NCBI GenBank assembly: GCA_937890355.1
Contig: CALACW010000016.1
Span: forward strand, 1 to 64,000
Direction of reading: 5' to 3'
DNA length: 64,000 nt
From: CALACW01 sp002431305
Lineage (GTDB): Bacteria; Bacillota; Clostridia; Oscillospirales; Acutalibacteraceae
Shown here: positions 52,047 through 61,367 of the stretch, one piece after another
Layout of the letters: each line of letters starts with the position of its first letter
Position numbering within the stretch: the first letter of the stretch is position 1
Program-made: the position numbers and the translations under genes
Notes under the pieces: generated by a model
Told to the model about the DNA's origin: nothing
The model's database searches: none
Seen by the model: only the letters and a program-made list of their open reading frames with translations

Positions 52047-53171
52047 TCACCTGCTTTTCTTTGTTTTAGTCGGGATATCCGAGGGGTTGAACGCTTTTTC
52101 TATATCGTATGAAGCCTTGCCGTCGGTTGAGGCGGTAAGTGTGTTTTTCTTCGCTTCTGCGGTCTTTTCGCGGAACTTTTCATCCTGTTTTTCAACGTCG
52201 GACTGCGTTTTAAATCCCGAATTGTGCCACGCCGTGAGCATGGTATCCATGTATTTGAAATTAAGTTTTCCCGTTTTTTCAATCATTCGCTCGTATGCGA
52301 AAAATATCATCTGAGCGTTGTATTCGTATGAATTTGACCATTTAAGCAGGTATTCGCGCTGTCTGGACGTAGGTTTCGGATTGTCAAGACCCATCATGAC
52401 TTTAAGCTCGTTCCACAGTGAATTTACACCCTCGAGTGCTGCTATCCGCTTCGCGGCTTTTTCGAATGTGTCGATGTCGTTTTCCGCCCAGTCCTCGCCT
52501 ATTTTTTCTATGTAACGAACGCTTTTCTTTCCGATTGACTGCGCGTACTCGCACAGCATGACTACAACCTCGGGGGGCAGTCCCTCGTGGTCGGTCAGGT
52601 AGAGAAGACTCGACTGCGTGTCGTAGCCGAGAGTTCTGCCGAAAATGCGCTCAACCTCGAAAAACATACCGCGTATGTCACGGCTTTCGGTAATTCTCGC
52701 GGCAATCTGCTCGTGCGTCGGTCTGACGGCGGGGGGCATGACGTGCTCGGGCTGTGCAGGCGCTTTATCGGAAAACGCGGAACCGGGATTTTTGTTTTCT
52801 TCGCTTTTAACGGTCGGTTCGGAGGTCGTCTCCGGATTTTTTAAAAATGAAGTTTGTCCCGACTCTTCAAGCGTTAAAATGGGGGAGAGTGTATTTTCTG
52901 TTTGTTTTATTCCGGCTTCGGGAATTGCGGACGGTTCGCCTATGCTTATAATCCCTGACTCTATCCAGTACTGAAGCGCGTCGGAAATGTCCGCGCACGG
53001 TATGCCAAGCGCGGACGAAACGTCTTGAATTTCGGGTTTATCCGCACTGTGGCGGAAAATCCACAGCAGGACTTTGAGCTGAACCGCGCCTGCAAGGCGT
53101 ATATGCTTATCCGCAACCGACGACGGCAGTACAAAAACCGAGTCGTACGCGGACGGATTAATTGTTATCAT
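52047..53171 (-). CDS. DnaD-domain primosomal protein
   Basis: Replication-initiation protein of 374 residues. N-terminal winged-helix domain (about 1-80), a low-complexity linker, and one or two DnaD/DnaB_2 domains (about 155-225 and 265-335; the second ends with YMDTMLTAWHNSGF). DnaD remodels DNA and recruits the helicase loader. It ends five bases before the loader gene. The C-terminal tail is Lys-rich (KTKKSR). No odd features. Confidence 0.88.
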   Translation of the reverse strand: MITINPSAYDSVFVLPSSVADKHIRLAGAVQLKVLLWIFRHSADKPEIQDVSSALGIPCADISDALQYWIESGIISIGEPSAIPEAGIKQTENTLSPILTLEESGQTSFLKNPETTSEPTVKSEENKNPGSAFSDKAPAQPEHVMPPAVRPTHEQIAARITESRDIRGMFFEVERIFGRTLGYDTQSSLLYLTDHEGLPPEVVVMLCEYAQSIGKKSVRYIEKIGEDWAENDIDTFEKAAKRIAALEGVNSLWNELKVMMGLDNPKPTSRQREYLLKWSNSYEYNAQMIFFAYERMIEKTGKLNFKYMDTMLTAWHNSGFKTQSDVEKQDEKFREKTAEAKKNTLTASTDGKASYDIEKAFNPSDIPTKTKKSR

Positions 53172-53186
53172 GTATAAAAACTCCGA

Positions 53187-53630
53187 TTACTTTTTTCCCG
53201 TGGAGCCGAATCCGCCGGTGCCTCTGTCGGTTTCATCAAGTTCGCCGACAACCTGTATTTCGGGGAGAATAACGGGGGCGATTACGAGCTGCGCGATTCT
53301 GTCTCCGGGTTCGACGGTATAGGGGACGTCAAACTGATTGACGAGTCCGCAGATAATCTCACCGCGGTAGTCGGAGTCGATAACTCCGACGCAGTTTGCG
53401 GGCGCAACGCCGTGTTTTATCGCGATTCCGCTTCTTGCATAAACAAAAGCCGCGTAATCGGGGCTTTCGAGTTCAATTGCGATTCCCGTATGAATTTTTT
53501 TGCACTCGTGCGGATTTATGGTAATATTTTCGCTTTCCGCTGAATAGAGATCCATGCCCGCGCTTCCGCTCGTTGCGCGGGAAGGGATGCGGGCGTTATC
53601 GTTTAATTTTTTAATTTTAAGCGTAGGCAT
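53187..53630 (-). CDS. dut: dUTP diphosphatase
   Basis: Trimeric dUTPase of 147 residues that converts dUTP to dUMP. Motifs 1-5 are all present: GSAGMDLYS, ARSGIA, GVIDSDYRGEI, GDRIAQLV and the C-terminal RGTGGFGSTG arm. Of normal length, between zapA and dnaD in the same operon. Confidence 0.95.
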   Translation of the reverse strand: MPTLKIKKLNDNARIPSRATSGSAGMDLYSAESENITINPHECKKIHTGIAIELESPDYAAFVYARSGIAIKHGVAPANCVGVIDSDYRGEIICGLVNQFDVPYTVEPGDRIAQLVIAPVILPEIQVVGELDETDRGTGGFGSTGKK

Positions 53631-53635
53631 ATTGT

Positions 53636-53992
53636 TTATTCTCCGTGTTTCTGTTCTTCATCTTCGGGCAGTTTTTTGCTCTTTTTAAGCTTCATATTTT
53701 CGCGTTTGAGCGTGTCTCTCTGCGTTTTCGCTTTTGCCGCGTCCTCAAGGCTTTCCTTTAAACGCTCTCTGAGTTCTTCGCACTCCTTCTGCGCTTTGTG
53801 GAAAGAATCTGCGTATTCAAGGCTTAAAAGCACAGTCGCCTGCGCGTCCGTTATAAAACGCGAACGAGCCGTTATTTCGCCTAAACGGGAGTCTATTTCC
53901 GAGGCGAGAAATTCGGCGTACTGAGGTTCGTTATCCGTAATTACGATATAATTTACTCCGCCGATAGTGAGTTTTACTTTATTTTTGTCCAT
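53636..53992 (-). CDS. zapA: Cell division protein ZapA
   Basis: FtsZ-ring stabiliser of 118 residues. The N-terminal ZapA fold (KVKLTIGGVNYIV) is followed by a long helix/coiled coil (about 25-118) rich in Lys/Glu. RBS AAGGAG before the ATG at 53992. First gene of the minus-strand replication/division operon driven by the promoter at 54030-54058. Confidence 0.9.
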   Translation of the reverse strand: MDKNKVKLTIGGVNYIVITDNEPQYAEFLASEIDSRLGEITARSRFITDAQATVLLSLEYADSFHKAQKECEELRERLKESLEDAAKAKTQRDTLKRENMKLKKSKKLPEDEEQKHGE

Positions 53993-54029
53993 AGACGTTT
54001 TCTCCTTAACTGTTACGCTGCTGAAATAT

Positions 54030-54058
54030 ATTATACAGTTTTAAACAAAAATAATCAA
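54030..54058 (-). promoter_or_regulatory. Promoter of the zapA-tmk operon
   Basis: On the minus strand: TTGATT (54058-54053), 17-base spacer, TATAAT (54035-54030). A plus-strand TATAAT (54108-54113) probably belongs to the divergent pncC operon, without a clear -35. Confidence 0.7.
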
Positions 54059-54147
54059 TATATATTTTATTTTTCTACTTGTAATAAACGTGCGGGTCTG
54101 CTATACTTATAATTAATTATAGATATTATTTAAAAGAGGCGAGAACC

Positions 54148-54633
54148 GTGACGAGTGCTCAGAAAATTGTCGAAGAGCTCAAAAAGAGATCGATGACCGT
54201 TTCGTTCGCCGAGTCGTGCACGGGCGGACTTCTTGCAAAAATGATAACCGACGTGAGCGGTTCTTCATCAGTATTCGAATGCGGTATCGTCTCATATTCG
54301 AACAGAATCAAGCACGATATACTTCACGTAAAAAGCGAAACGCTTGAAAAGTACACAGCTGTCAGCGAACAGACCGTTATTGAAATGGCTCAGGGAGTAA
54401 AGAGGCTTTCGTCCTCTGATATCGCAGCCGCAGTCAGCGGAATAGCGGGTCCCGAATCCGACGGCTCCGGCATGCCCGTAGGACTTATATGGATATGCGT
54501 TATCGCAGACGGAAAAACCGTTACAAAAAAACTTACGAACTCGTTTGAAACGAACGTAAGAGAGCAAAACAGACTTTCTGCCGCCGAGGCGGTATTCGAT
54601 ACTATATTATCAATTTTCGGAAGTGAATCATAA
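54148..54633 (+). CDS. pncC: Nicotinamide-nucleotide amidase (CinA C-terminal domain)
   Basis: PncC deamidates NMN in the pyridine-nucleotide cycle. The 161-residue product is the stand-alone CinA C-terminal domain: SFAESCTGGLLA (catalytic Ser/Thr region), the YSNRIKHDIL segment, and SGIAGPESDGSGMPVGLIW. The start is GTG at 54148 after AGAGGCGAG. Its stop shares one base with the next ATG. A second, degenerate CinA-like gene lies at 57880 in the same operon. Confidence 0.9.
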   Translation: MTSAQKIVEELKKRSMTVSFAESCTGGLLAKMITDVSGSSSVFECGIVSYSNRIKHDILHVKSETLEKYTAVSEQTVIEMAQGVKRLSSSDIAAAVSGIAGPESDGSGMPVGLIWICVIADGKTVTKKLTNSFETNVREQNRLSAAEAVFDTILSIFGSES

Positions 54634-55844
54634 TGAAAGATATCGATGAAAAAATCAACGCCGAAAACAAAATTTCGGATGAAAATGAGAAAAAAGAGTC
54701 CGGAAAGGACGTTTCCGCCGGTGAAAACGGCGAAGTAAAAAAGGAAGACGAATCAAAGGACATTTCCGACAAAGCCGCGGGACTGCCCGAGATGCTCTAT
54801 CTCGACCCGAATTCTTCAAAGAAAATCAACGCTGACGATATTGCGTCCGACCCTGCGTTTAAAAAGAATTCGGACAGAGCCGAAAAAATAATGAACGACC
54901 ATAAAGAGAAGATGGAAAAGCAGAAAAACACGCTTATATTCTCCATTCTCATGGGCATAAGCGCCGTTATGATTGTGATTTCCGTCGGGCATCTTTTTGT
55001 CGCAAGACGCTCAAGCGAAATTAACATCGAAAAACAAAACGAGGCGAAAATCGTAAGCTATCAGTTTACAAGCGCGTTCGGCGATACCGTCAAGACAAAG
55101 CAGGCGGATTATCCCGAGGGACTTATGGATAAATTTAAACAGCTTTATGCTCAGAACAACGATTTTTACGGCTGGATTAATATTCCGAATACCAGCATTG
55201 ACATGCCGACGTATCAGGGCGAAACGAACGATACGTATTTCAGACACGACAACTACGGTCAGTATTACAGACGAGGAATGGCTTTCGTCGATGAATACTG
55301 TAAAGATGACCTCGGCAGCAAAAATACCGTTATTCACGCTCATAACTACGGCGACGGTCTGCTGTTCGACGATCTTCACAAGTATATGGATCTCGATTTT
55401 TATAAGGCGAATCCGGTTATTAATTTTTCAACAAGATATAAGGATTATAAATTCAAAGTCATAGGCTGTTTCGTAACGAACGGAAGCAGTACGGGCGACA
55501 ACGGATATCTTTTCTATTACGTAGAGCCCAATATGTCCGATCAGTGCCTGCTCGACTTTGTCGACGAGGTTGAACAGAGAAGCTTTATAAAAACCGGCGT
55601 TGACGTTCAGGGTACGGATAAACTTCTGACGCTTTCAACATGTACATATTATTTTGACAGAAACGGAGCGCTTCAGGACGCAAGATGCGCCGTTGTCGCA
55701 AGGCTTGTGCGCGACGGAGAGAGCGAGGCTGTTGATACTTCAAAAGCCGTAAAGAATGAAAATCCCCGTATGCCTCAGCTTTACTACGACGTATTCGGAG
55801 GTACGAATCCGTATAAGAACGCTTCCAAATGGGAGGCATATTGA
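54633..55844 (+). CDS. Class B sortase (complete active site)
   Basis: Membrane transpeptidase of 403 residues. An acidic cytoplasmic N-terminus (1-98) is followed by one helix (about 99-123) and the extracellular sortase domain. Active-site residues are His235 (TVIHAHN), Cys337 (LLTLSTC) and Arg351 (DARCAVVARLV). Class B sortases attach selected proteins to the wall or build pili; no LPxTG-like substrate is evident in this window. It overlaps pncC by one base and is followed by a second sortase gene after 14 bases. Confidence 0.9.
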   Translation: MKDIDEKINAENKISDENEKKESGKDVSAGENGEVKKEDESKDISDKAAGLPEMLYLDPNSSKKINADDIASDPAFKKNSDRAEKIMNDHKEKMEKQKNTLIFSILMGISAVMIVISVGHLFVARRSSEINIEKQNEAKIVSYQFTSAFGDTVKTKQADYPEGLMDKFKQLYAQNNDFYGWINIPNTSIDMPTYQGETNDTYFRHDNYGQYYRRGMAFVDEYCKDDLGSKNTVIHAHNYGDGLLFDDLHKYMDLDFYKANPVINFSTRYKDYKFKVIGCFVTNGSSTGDNGYLFYYVEPNMSDQCLLDFVDEVEQRSFIKTGVDVQGTDKLLTLSTCTYYFDRNGALQDARCAVVARLVRDGESEAVDTSKAVKNENPRMPQLYYDVFGGTNPYKNASKWEAY

Positions 55845-55858
55845 TTTAGGAGAGACAG

Positions 55859-57844
55859 GTGAGAAAAATGCCTCATACGAAAAATGAAAAAGACCCCGTT
55901 TCCGAGTCAGGAACTCAGGATTTTGATTTAGGGGCTCTTACAGATAAATATTCGGTTTCATCCGACGTTGATTTGGCGGGAGTCGAATCGCTTTTCAGAG
56001 AGCTTTCGGGCGGAAATAAAAAAACCGTACAGACTGAAAAGAAAGAGCCTGCTGATGAAAAAAATATAGACGATATCGTAAACGAATTCGAAAAGACAAT
56101 GCCCAAAGCAGACAGACCCAGGCACAGTCCGAAGGTTATTTATTCAGAGGACGGCGGATTTTCGGATGAAAAAAAGCCGGTTGTGCTTAAAAGAAATGCG
56201 GAATCCCGCGTTTCGGCTGTTTCGCAGAAAAAAGAACCCTCTCGTCCCGCCGCGGGAATCCCGATAGGCAGAAAGAAAAACGCGTCAAGCCGTGTGATTT
56301 TCTCCGCCGATGAAGAAAGTGCGAAGAACGAAGAAAAAAAAGATGATATAAAAATAACCGCAGATACTCCGGTTGATTCAAAACCCGCGGCAGAAGCCGT
56401 TGTAATTTCAAAAAAACACGCGGTTAATAAACACGATACGGATATATCCGGAAAAACAGAAAAAGACGGAGTTAAAAAGAACGGCGGAACTTTCGTCTCA
56501 GACAAAAGGATCGGGAAAAAAGAATCCGAACGCCGTACGTCGGACAGCGACGATTTCGCAGACGTATTAAACGGCATCGAATCGGAAAACGGCAAGTCTG
56601 CTTCTTCCGACGATGTTTCATCCGTTAAAAATAAAAAGACGGATAAACCGTCAGATAAGAAAAAATCGGAAAACATAAAAAACGATTCAAATTCAAAGAA
56701 TGCAGACGACAACTCCGCTGATGAATTTTTTGACGATGTTAAGGAGGTTAAGATTGAATCTCTTGACCCGTCGGAAAATAATGTTTTTACGGAGGACGAC
56801 ATGCTTCTCTACGAAAAAGAGAGAAGCAAGGCGCTCGGAAAAAAAGACGCCAAGGGGTCGTTCAAGCGTTTTGTCAGAGCCGTCATCCCTCAGAAGGGCG
56901 ACGCGCCCGGCGAAATTGTCAGAAAAGTAATACTTATCGTTTCCGCGCTTACGATTCTCGTCTGTGCGGTATGGTTCGGCAATTATTACTTACAGCATTT
57001 CAACGAAAAAGACGAGCTTAAAAAACTCGGTGTCGAAGTTACGACCGACCCCGACGCGGATCTTGCCGCACAGTGGGCGAAAATCAAAGCGGAATTCCCC
57101 GATGTTGATTTCCCCGACGGAATGAATATCAAATATGCCAGAGCATACGCCGTAAATCAGGATATGGTCGGCAAACTCAAAATTCCCGGCACGGCTATAG
57201 ATATCCCGATAGTTCAGTGCAAGGACGATACGAACGACTATCAGTATTATCTCAAACATTCGTTCCAGAAAAAGGACAGCAAATACGGTACGCCGTTCAT
57301 GAGCGCAGAGTGCGACCCGTTTAATTTGGGAGATACTACAGTCATTCACGGACATAACATGTATGATAATCTCATGTTCGCGGATCTTGAAAAATATTAT
57401 AAGATAGACGGATATAAGGAATCTCCGACAATCCAGTACAATACGCTGTTCAAGGATTACGAGTGGAAGATATTCGCTGTAATCATAACAAACGGTTCGG
57501 CTTCGGGCGATAACGGATATGTTTTCGATTTCACCGTGCCGAGTTTCGGAAGCAAGCAGAACAAAGCCGACTTTATAAACGGACTGCTTGAGAGAAGCTT
57601 ATACAACATTGATGTTGACGTAAACGCCGATGATAAACTTCTCGTTCTCAATACATGCTGTTACGTATTCAACGGCGCGCATCTCGGAGTTGCCGCGAGA
57701 ATGGTCAGACCCGGAGAGAGTGCCTCAGTTGACGTTTCAAAGGCGACGGTGAACGAGGACGCGAGATATCCTCAGGCATGGTATGATGCAAAGAATCTGC
57801 CGAACCCGTACAAAGACGCGTACAGATGGCATCAGACGGGCTGA
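55859..57844 (+). CDS. Class B sortase with long cytoplasmic tail, catalytic Arg replaced
   Basis: Protein of 661 residues. Residues 1-355 are a Lys/Asp/Glu/Ser-rich, probably disordered cytoplasmic region with no known domain. One helix follows (about 357-378), then a sortase B domain. His497 (TVIHGHN) and Cys600 (LLVLNTCC) are present, but the residue matching the catalytic Arg of the first sortase is His608 (GAHLGVAARMV). Activity is therefore uncertain. The start is GTG at 55859 (AGGAGA); an ATG at 55868 is possible. A paralogue of the preceding gene by domain similarity. Confidence 0.88.
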   Translation: MRKMPHTKNEKDPVSESGTQDFDLGALTDKYSVSSDVDLAGVESLFRELSGGNKKTVQTEKKEPADEKNIDDIVNEFEKTMPKADRPRHSPKVIYSEDGGFSDEKKPVVLKRNAESRVSAVSQKKEPSRPAAGIPIGRKKNASSRVIFSADEESAKNEEKKDDIKITADTPVDSKPAAEAVVISKKHAVNKHDTDISGKTEKDGVKKNGGTFVSDKRIGKKESERRTSDSDDFADVLNGIESENGKSASSDDVSSVKNKKTDKPSDKKKSENIKNDSNSKNADDNSADEFFDDVKEVKIESLDPSENNVFTEDDMLLYEKERSKALGKKDAKGSFKRFVRAVIPQKGDAPGEIVRKVILIVSALTILVCAVWFGNYYLQHFNEKDELKKLGVEVTTDPDADLAAQWAKIKAEFPDVDFPDGMNIKYARAYAVNQDMVGKLKIPGTAIDIPIVQCKDDTNDYQYYLKHSFQKKDSKYGTPFMSAECDPFNLGDTTVIHGHNMYDNLMFADLEKYYKIDGYKESPTIQYNTLFKDYEWKIFAVIITNGSASGDNGYVFDFTVPSFGSKQNKADFINGLLERSLYNIDVDVNADDKLLVLNTCCYVFNGAHLGVAARMVRPGESASVDVSKATVNEDARYPQAWYDAKNLPNPYKDAYRWHQTG

Positions 57845-57879
57845 TAACCGCTTCGTTTTATCAAGGAGAAAGATTAGCA

Positions 57880-58995
57880 ATGAAAATAGATATAGTTTCT
57901 TTTTCGGATACGGGACTTGAAAGTTATCCCGACATCACGTCGGTGCTACTTAATTCCCTTATGACCGTTTCGGGGGAGAGCATAGCGATTCCGAAGTCTT
58001 ATAAGAGCGTAAAAGAGGGACTTCCCGCCATCGCTTCTGCGCTCAAGGAGTGTGATGCACTTTTTATCCTTACATCTCTTGACAAGTATCACGAGACAAA
58101 GCGCGGCATCTGCCAGGCGTTTCATTTCAAAGTCGAGAACAACGCCGATATCCGCATGAGACTTTCGACACAGCCTGACGCCGATCTGCTCGACGTTCAT
58201 TCTCTTATGCCCGTAGGCGCGCTTGCATTGCCTTTAAGCGACGGAATGTTCTCATCATTCGTAATCAGGTCTAAAAAGCAGAGCATTTTCTTCATGCCGA
58301 TATGCCGTGACAGAACGTTCCTTGTCATGAAAATCCACGTTTTTCCGTATCTTGAGCAGTTTTATAACTGCAAATGCACGAGCTTTTCGGATTTTGAAAC
58401 CGATTATGCCGGAGTGGTTTTCAAAAATGCCGCTGCGGACAGCGATATTAAAATTGCAATTGCCAACACGGGCGTTTTAAAATATGTTAAAAAACATAAA
58501 ATCTGCGATGATATAATCTGCCGGTATACAGACTCTGTTCCGTATGTTCACGAAAACGATATACGCGATTTTTCCGACTATACGAGGATGAAGGCGGAGG
58601 GTGCCGCGGAATTTCTTGAATATCCGTTCGGCGCGGCTCTCGTTGAGGACAACGACAGCGTAAGCGGGGACTACAGAGTATACATCGCAGTTGTCAATGA
58701 GACTGAATCCGCCGTAAAATGCGTTTCGTCTCTCCCGGATGAAACTTACGACGACTTTATACATACCGTTATGTGTGAGTTTTTGATAATGATGTCGCAG
58801 ATGATTTCGACTTCGGACTCAAGACGCGCCTATCCCGATATTGAATACGCCGGCGATGAGGAAGACCCTGAACTCCGCTCGGTGATAAAGGGATGGAAGC
58901 CGTATCTTTACGCTCTGCTTGTTGCTGCGGCGTGCGGACTTACATACTATGCGGCTAAACTTGCCGAGAGCGGTACGTTTTTCTTCGGGCTGTGA
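57880..58995 (+). CDS. Degenerate CinA-like protein with C-terminal membrane helix
   Basis: Protein of 371 residues without an obvious annotated family. I see a decayed CinA layout. Residues 1-160 follow the MoCF domain (ALFILTSLDKYHETKRG where CinA has a TGGLGPTxDDxT loop; MPVGALALPLSDGMFSSF where CinA has P-GA-xxx-GTAPGF; FMPICRD for LPGVPxE). Residues about 190-310 recall the amidase domain (RVYIAVVNE). The key catalytic residues are gone. One helix near 341-360 anchors it. ATG 57880, RBS AAGGAG. It may be a structural or regulatory partner of pncC or the sortases. Confidence 0.75.
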   Translation: MKIDIVSFSDTGLESYPDITSVLLNSLMTVSGESIAIPKSYKSVKEGLPAIASALKECDALFILTSLDKYHETKRGICQAFHFKVENNADIRMRLSTQPDADLLDVHSLMPVGALALPLSDGMFSSFVIRSKKQSIFFMPICRDRTFLVMKIHVFPYLEQFYNCKCTSFSDFETDYAGVVFKNAAADSDIKIAIANTGVLKYVKKHKICDDIICRYTDSVPYVHENDIRDFSDYTRMKAEGAAEFLEYPFGAALVEDNDSVSGDYRVYIAVVNETESAVKCVSSLPDETYDDFIHTVMCEFLIMMSQMISTSDSRRAYPDIEYAGDEEDPELRSVIKGWKPYLYALLVAAACGLTYYAAKLAESGTFFFGL

Positions 58996-59001
58996 TTTCT
59001 T

Positions 59002-60306
59002 ATGTTCAGATTAAAAAACAGAATTGCGGTTTTTGTAATTACGGCGATTATAAGTTTCTGTGCCGTGACAATGGATTTGCACGAGGATATTTTCTGTATA
59101 AGGGGAGATCCCGATTCTGATTTCAGCGTGACTTCCGACGACGTTTCTCTGATATTAAAATATACCGCAAGGCTTGACAGACCGTCATCCCTGACTGTTA
59201 AAAAGGCGGCGGATGTAAACGACGACGGAAAAATTACGACAAAAGACGCGATGTATGCAAATTTTGCGTCGCTCGGGCTAATCTCGTTAAGCGACCCCGA
59301 CTCGCTCGAATCGTACGGCATTACGCTTGTAAAGGAAACCGTAACGCCGGAATCGGGCAAGGACGGCATTGGCTCGGATCAGGTTCAGCTCGTTACCGAC
59401 GCGTCGGTAGGCGAGACCGGAGCAAAATATGCAGATAATCAAAAAATCTATCTCTATCCCGATTTAAGTTCGCTTCTTAGTATAAGAGACACATTTATAA
59501 TCGTAACATACGGTTACGGTCACTGTCTCGGAATGAGTCAGTACGGTGCGGTCGGGATGGCGCGGGACGGATTTAATTATATTCAGATATTACAGCATTA
59601 CTATTACAACGTTCAGATAGCGTACGAACAGCCGAGAGCCACCGTTTCACTGAAAGGAACGCAGGTTGACACTGTCGAAATGCTGTCGAGAATCGTTCAG
59701 CAGGAGATTGCGGGACTTACCCGCAGAGGAAATTCTCTTGACGCAAACGCGCTGAAAGCTCAGGCTGTCGCCGCGTATACAAACATGAAATATTCGGGTT
59801 ACAGGGTGCAGGGATGTACGTACGTTTCATCATTTTCACGCTGCACGGACGATGTTATAAACGCGGTGAAGGAAGTTGTCGGTCAGTTTATAATGTATGA
59901 CGGCGCTCCGATTTACGCGTACTACGGTGCGATGTCGGCGGGCATTACCGCCACGAATCAAGCAGTATGGGGAACCTCCGGTCAGCCGTATATCGCAAAC
60001 GTGCCGTCATACTGGGACTGCAATTATTCATCCTACGTCGGGGTTAAAACGGTAACTCCGGCTCAGATGAAAAATTACATAACTGCCTACGACGGCTCGA
60101 TAATACTGTCAGACAACCCTGCCGAATGGCTGAGAATTTTAGCCCATGACGACGCGGTAAACGAGACGACGGGCTATGTTTATTCAATGCAGGTCGGCGA
60201 CAGAATAATCGAATCGGGCGCGGGAATGGTGTTCAGGGACAAAATAATGGACTACTCAATAAAGTCCCCGTGCTTCAATATAATTTACAATGGTCAATTT
60301 TATTAA
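59002..60306 (+). CDS. Circularly permuted SpoIID/LytB-type protein with dockerin-like N-terminus
   Basis: Exported protein of 434 residues: hydrophobic signal (about 7-25), dockerin-like pair (34-94; the second loop DVNDDGKITTKDA is good, the first weaker), then a SpoIID domain. SpoIID enzymes are lytic transglycosylases that cut denuded peptidoglycan. The usual C-terminal block GxGHxxGMSQYGAxGMA...ILxHYY comes first here (171-201), and the usual N-terminal block with the catalytic Glu235 (VQQEI) and ALKAQAVAAYT (250-260) comes after. All parts are present in rotated order. Starts six bases after the CinA-like gene; next is galE. Confidence 0.85.
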   Translation: MFRLKNRIAVFVITAIISFCAVTMDLHEDIFCIRGDPDSDFSVTSDDVSLILKYTARLDRPSSLTVKKAADVNDDGKITTKDAMYANFASLGLISLSDPDSLESYGITLVKETVTPESGKDGIGSDQVQLVTDASVGETGAKYADNQKIYLYPDLSSLLSIRDTFIIVTYGYGHCLGMSQYGAVGMARDGFNYIQILQHYYYNVQIAYEQPRATVSLKGTQVDTVEMLSRIVQQEIAGLTRRGNSLDANALKAQAVAAYTNMKYSGYRVQGCTYVSSFSRCTDDVINAVKEVVGQFIMYDGAPIYAYYGAMSAGITATNQAVWGTSGQPYIANVPSYWDCNYSSYVGVKTVTPAQMKNYITAYDGSIILSDNPAEWLRILAHDDAVNETTGYVYSMQVGDRIIESGAGMVFRDKIMDYSIKSPCFNIIYNGQFY

Positions 60307-60322
60307 AGGAAGATGGTATAAA

Positions 60323-61339
60323 ATGTCAATTCTTATCACAGGAGGAGCCGGATTCATAGGCTCACATACATGCGTTGAGTTTCTTAAAGCGGGATACGAT
60401 ATCGTCGTACTCGACAACTATTCCAACAGCAGTCCCAAAGCTCTCGACAGAGTGTCGGAGATTACGGGCAAAAAGTTCCCGTTCTATGACTGCGATATAA
60501 GAGACAGAGCGGGACTTGATAAAATATTCGAAAAAGAGAATATCGAGGCGGTTATTCACTTCGCGGGTCTTAAAGCCGTCGGAGAGAGCTGCAGAAAGCC
60601 TCTTGAATATTATGAAAATAATATAGGCGGAACCGTAAACCTTCTCGAGTGCATGAGAGACCACGGATGCAAAAAAATTGTGTTCAGTTCGTCGGCAACC
60701 GTTTACGGCAGTGAAAACAAGTGTCCGTTTAAAGAGGATATGAAGGTCGGCGGTACGACCAATCCCTACGGTACTACAAAGCTTTACATAGAAACGATAT
60801 TAAAGGATCTCTATACATCCGATAACGAGTGGAGCGTTGTTCTTTTAAGATACTTCAACCCCATCGGTGCGCACGAGAGCGGTAAAATAGGCGAGGCACC
60901 CAACGGTATTCCCAATAACCTTATGCCCTATATTTCGCAGGTTGCGATAGGCAAGAGAGACCATTTGAGCGTATTCGGCAACAACTATCCCACGCCCGAC
61001 GGAACGGGAGTCAGAGATTATATTCATGTAGTTGATCTTGCTATAGGACATCTGAAGGCTGTCCCCGTTCTCTTTAAGCAGACGGGCGTTGAGGTGTTCA
61101 ACCTCGGTACGGGCAAGGGCGTAAGCGTTCTCGAGCTTGTACACGCTTTTGAAAAGGCAACGGGCGTTAAAATTCCCTATGAAATCGTAGACCCGAGACC
61201 CGGCGATATCGCTTACTGCTATGCCGACGCTTCAAAGGCTCTGAACGTACTCGGATGGAAAGCCGAGCGCGATATTTACAAAATGTGCGAGGATACGTGG
61301 CGTTGGCAGAAAAACAATCCCAACGGCTATGATGACTGA
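60323..61339 (+). CDS. galE: UDP-glucose 4-epimerase
   Basis: Interconverts UDP-glucose and UDP-galactose, supplying sugars for surface polymers. The 338-residue SDR protein has GGAGFIGSHT (6-15 region), SSATVYG and the YGTTKLYIE catalytic Tyr-x-x-x-Lys motif. Normal length. The ATG at 60323 is set by AAAGGAAG. It lies within the sortase/dockerin operon, suggesting that surface sugars are made here; an in-frame longer start is not supported. Confidence 0.95.
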   Translation: MSILITGGAGFIGSHTCVEFLKAGYDIVVLDNYSNSSPKALDRVSEITGKKFPFYDCDIRDRAGLDKIFEKENIEAVIHFAGLKAVGESCRKPLEYYENNIGGTVNLLECMRDHGCKKIVFSSSATVYGSENKCPFKEDMKVGGTTNPYGTTKLYIETILKDLYTSDNEWSVVLLRYFNPIGAHESGKIGEAPNGIPNNLMPYISQVAIGKRDHLSVFGNNYPTPDGTGVRDYIHVVDLAIGHLKAVPVLFKQTGVEVFNLGTGKGVSVLELVHAFEKATGVKIPYEIVDPRPGDIAYCYADASKALNVLGWKAERDIYKMCEDTWRWQKNNPNGYDD

Positions 61340-61367
61340 TCCCGCCGAAAAAAGGCGCTGAGCTTAA

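Noticed and set aside
56140..56802. 220-codon minus-strand ORF opposite the second sortase
   Set aside because: Ser/Phe-rich antisense of the Lys/Asp/Glu-rich tail; no ribosome binding site.
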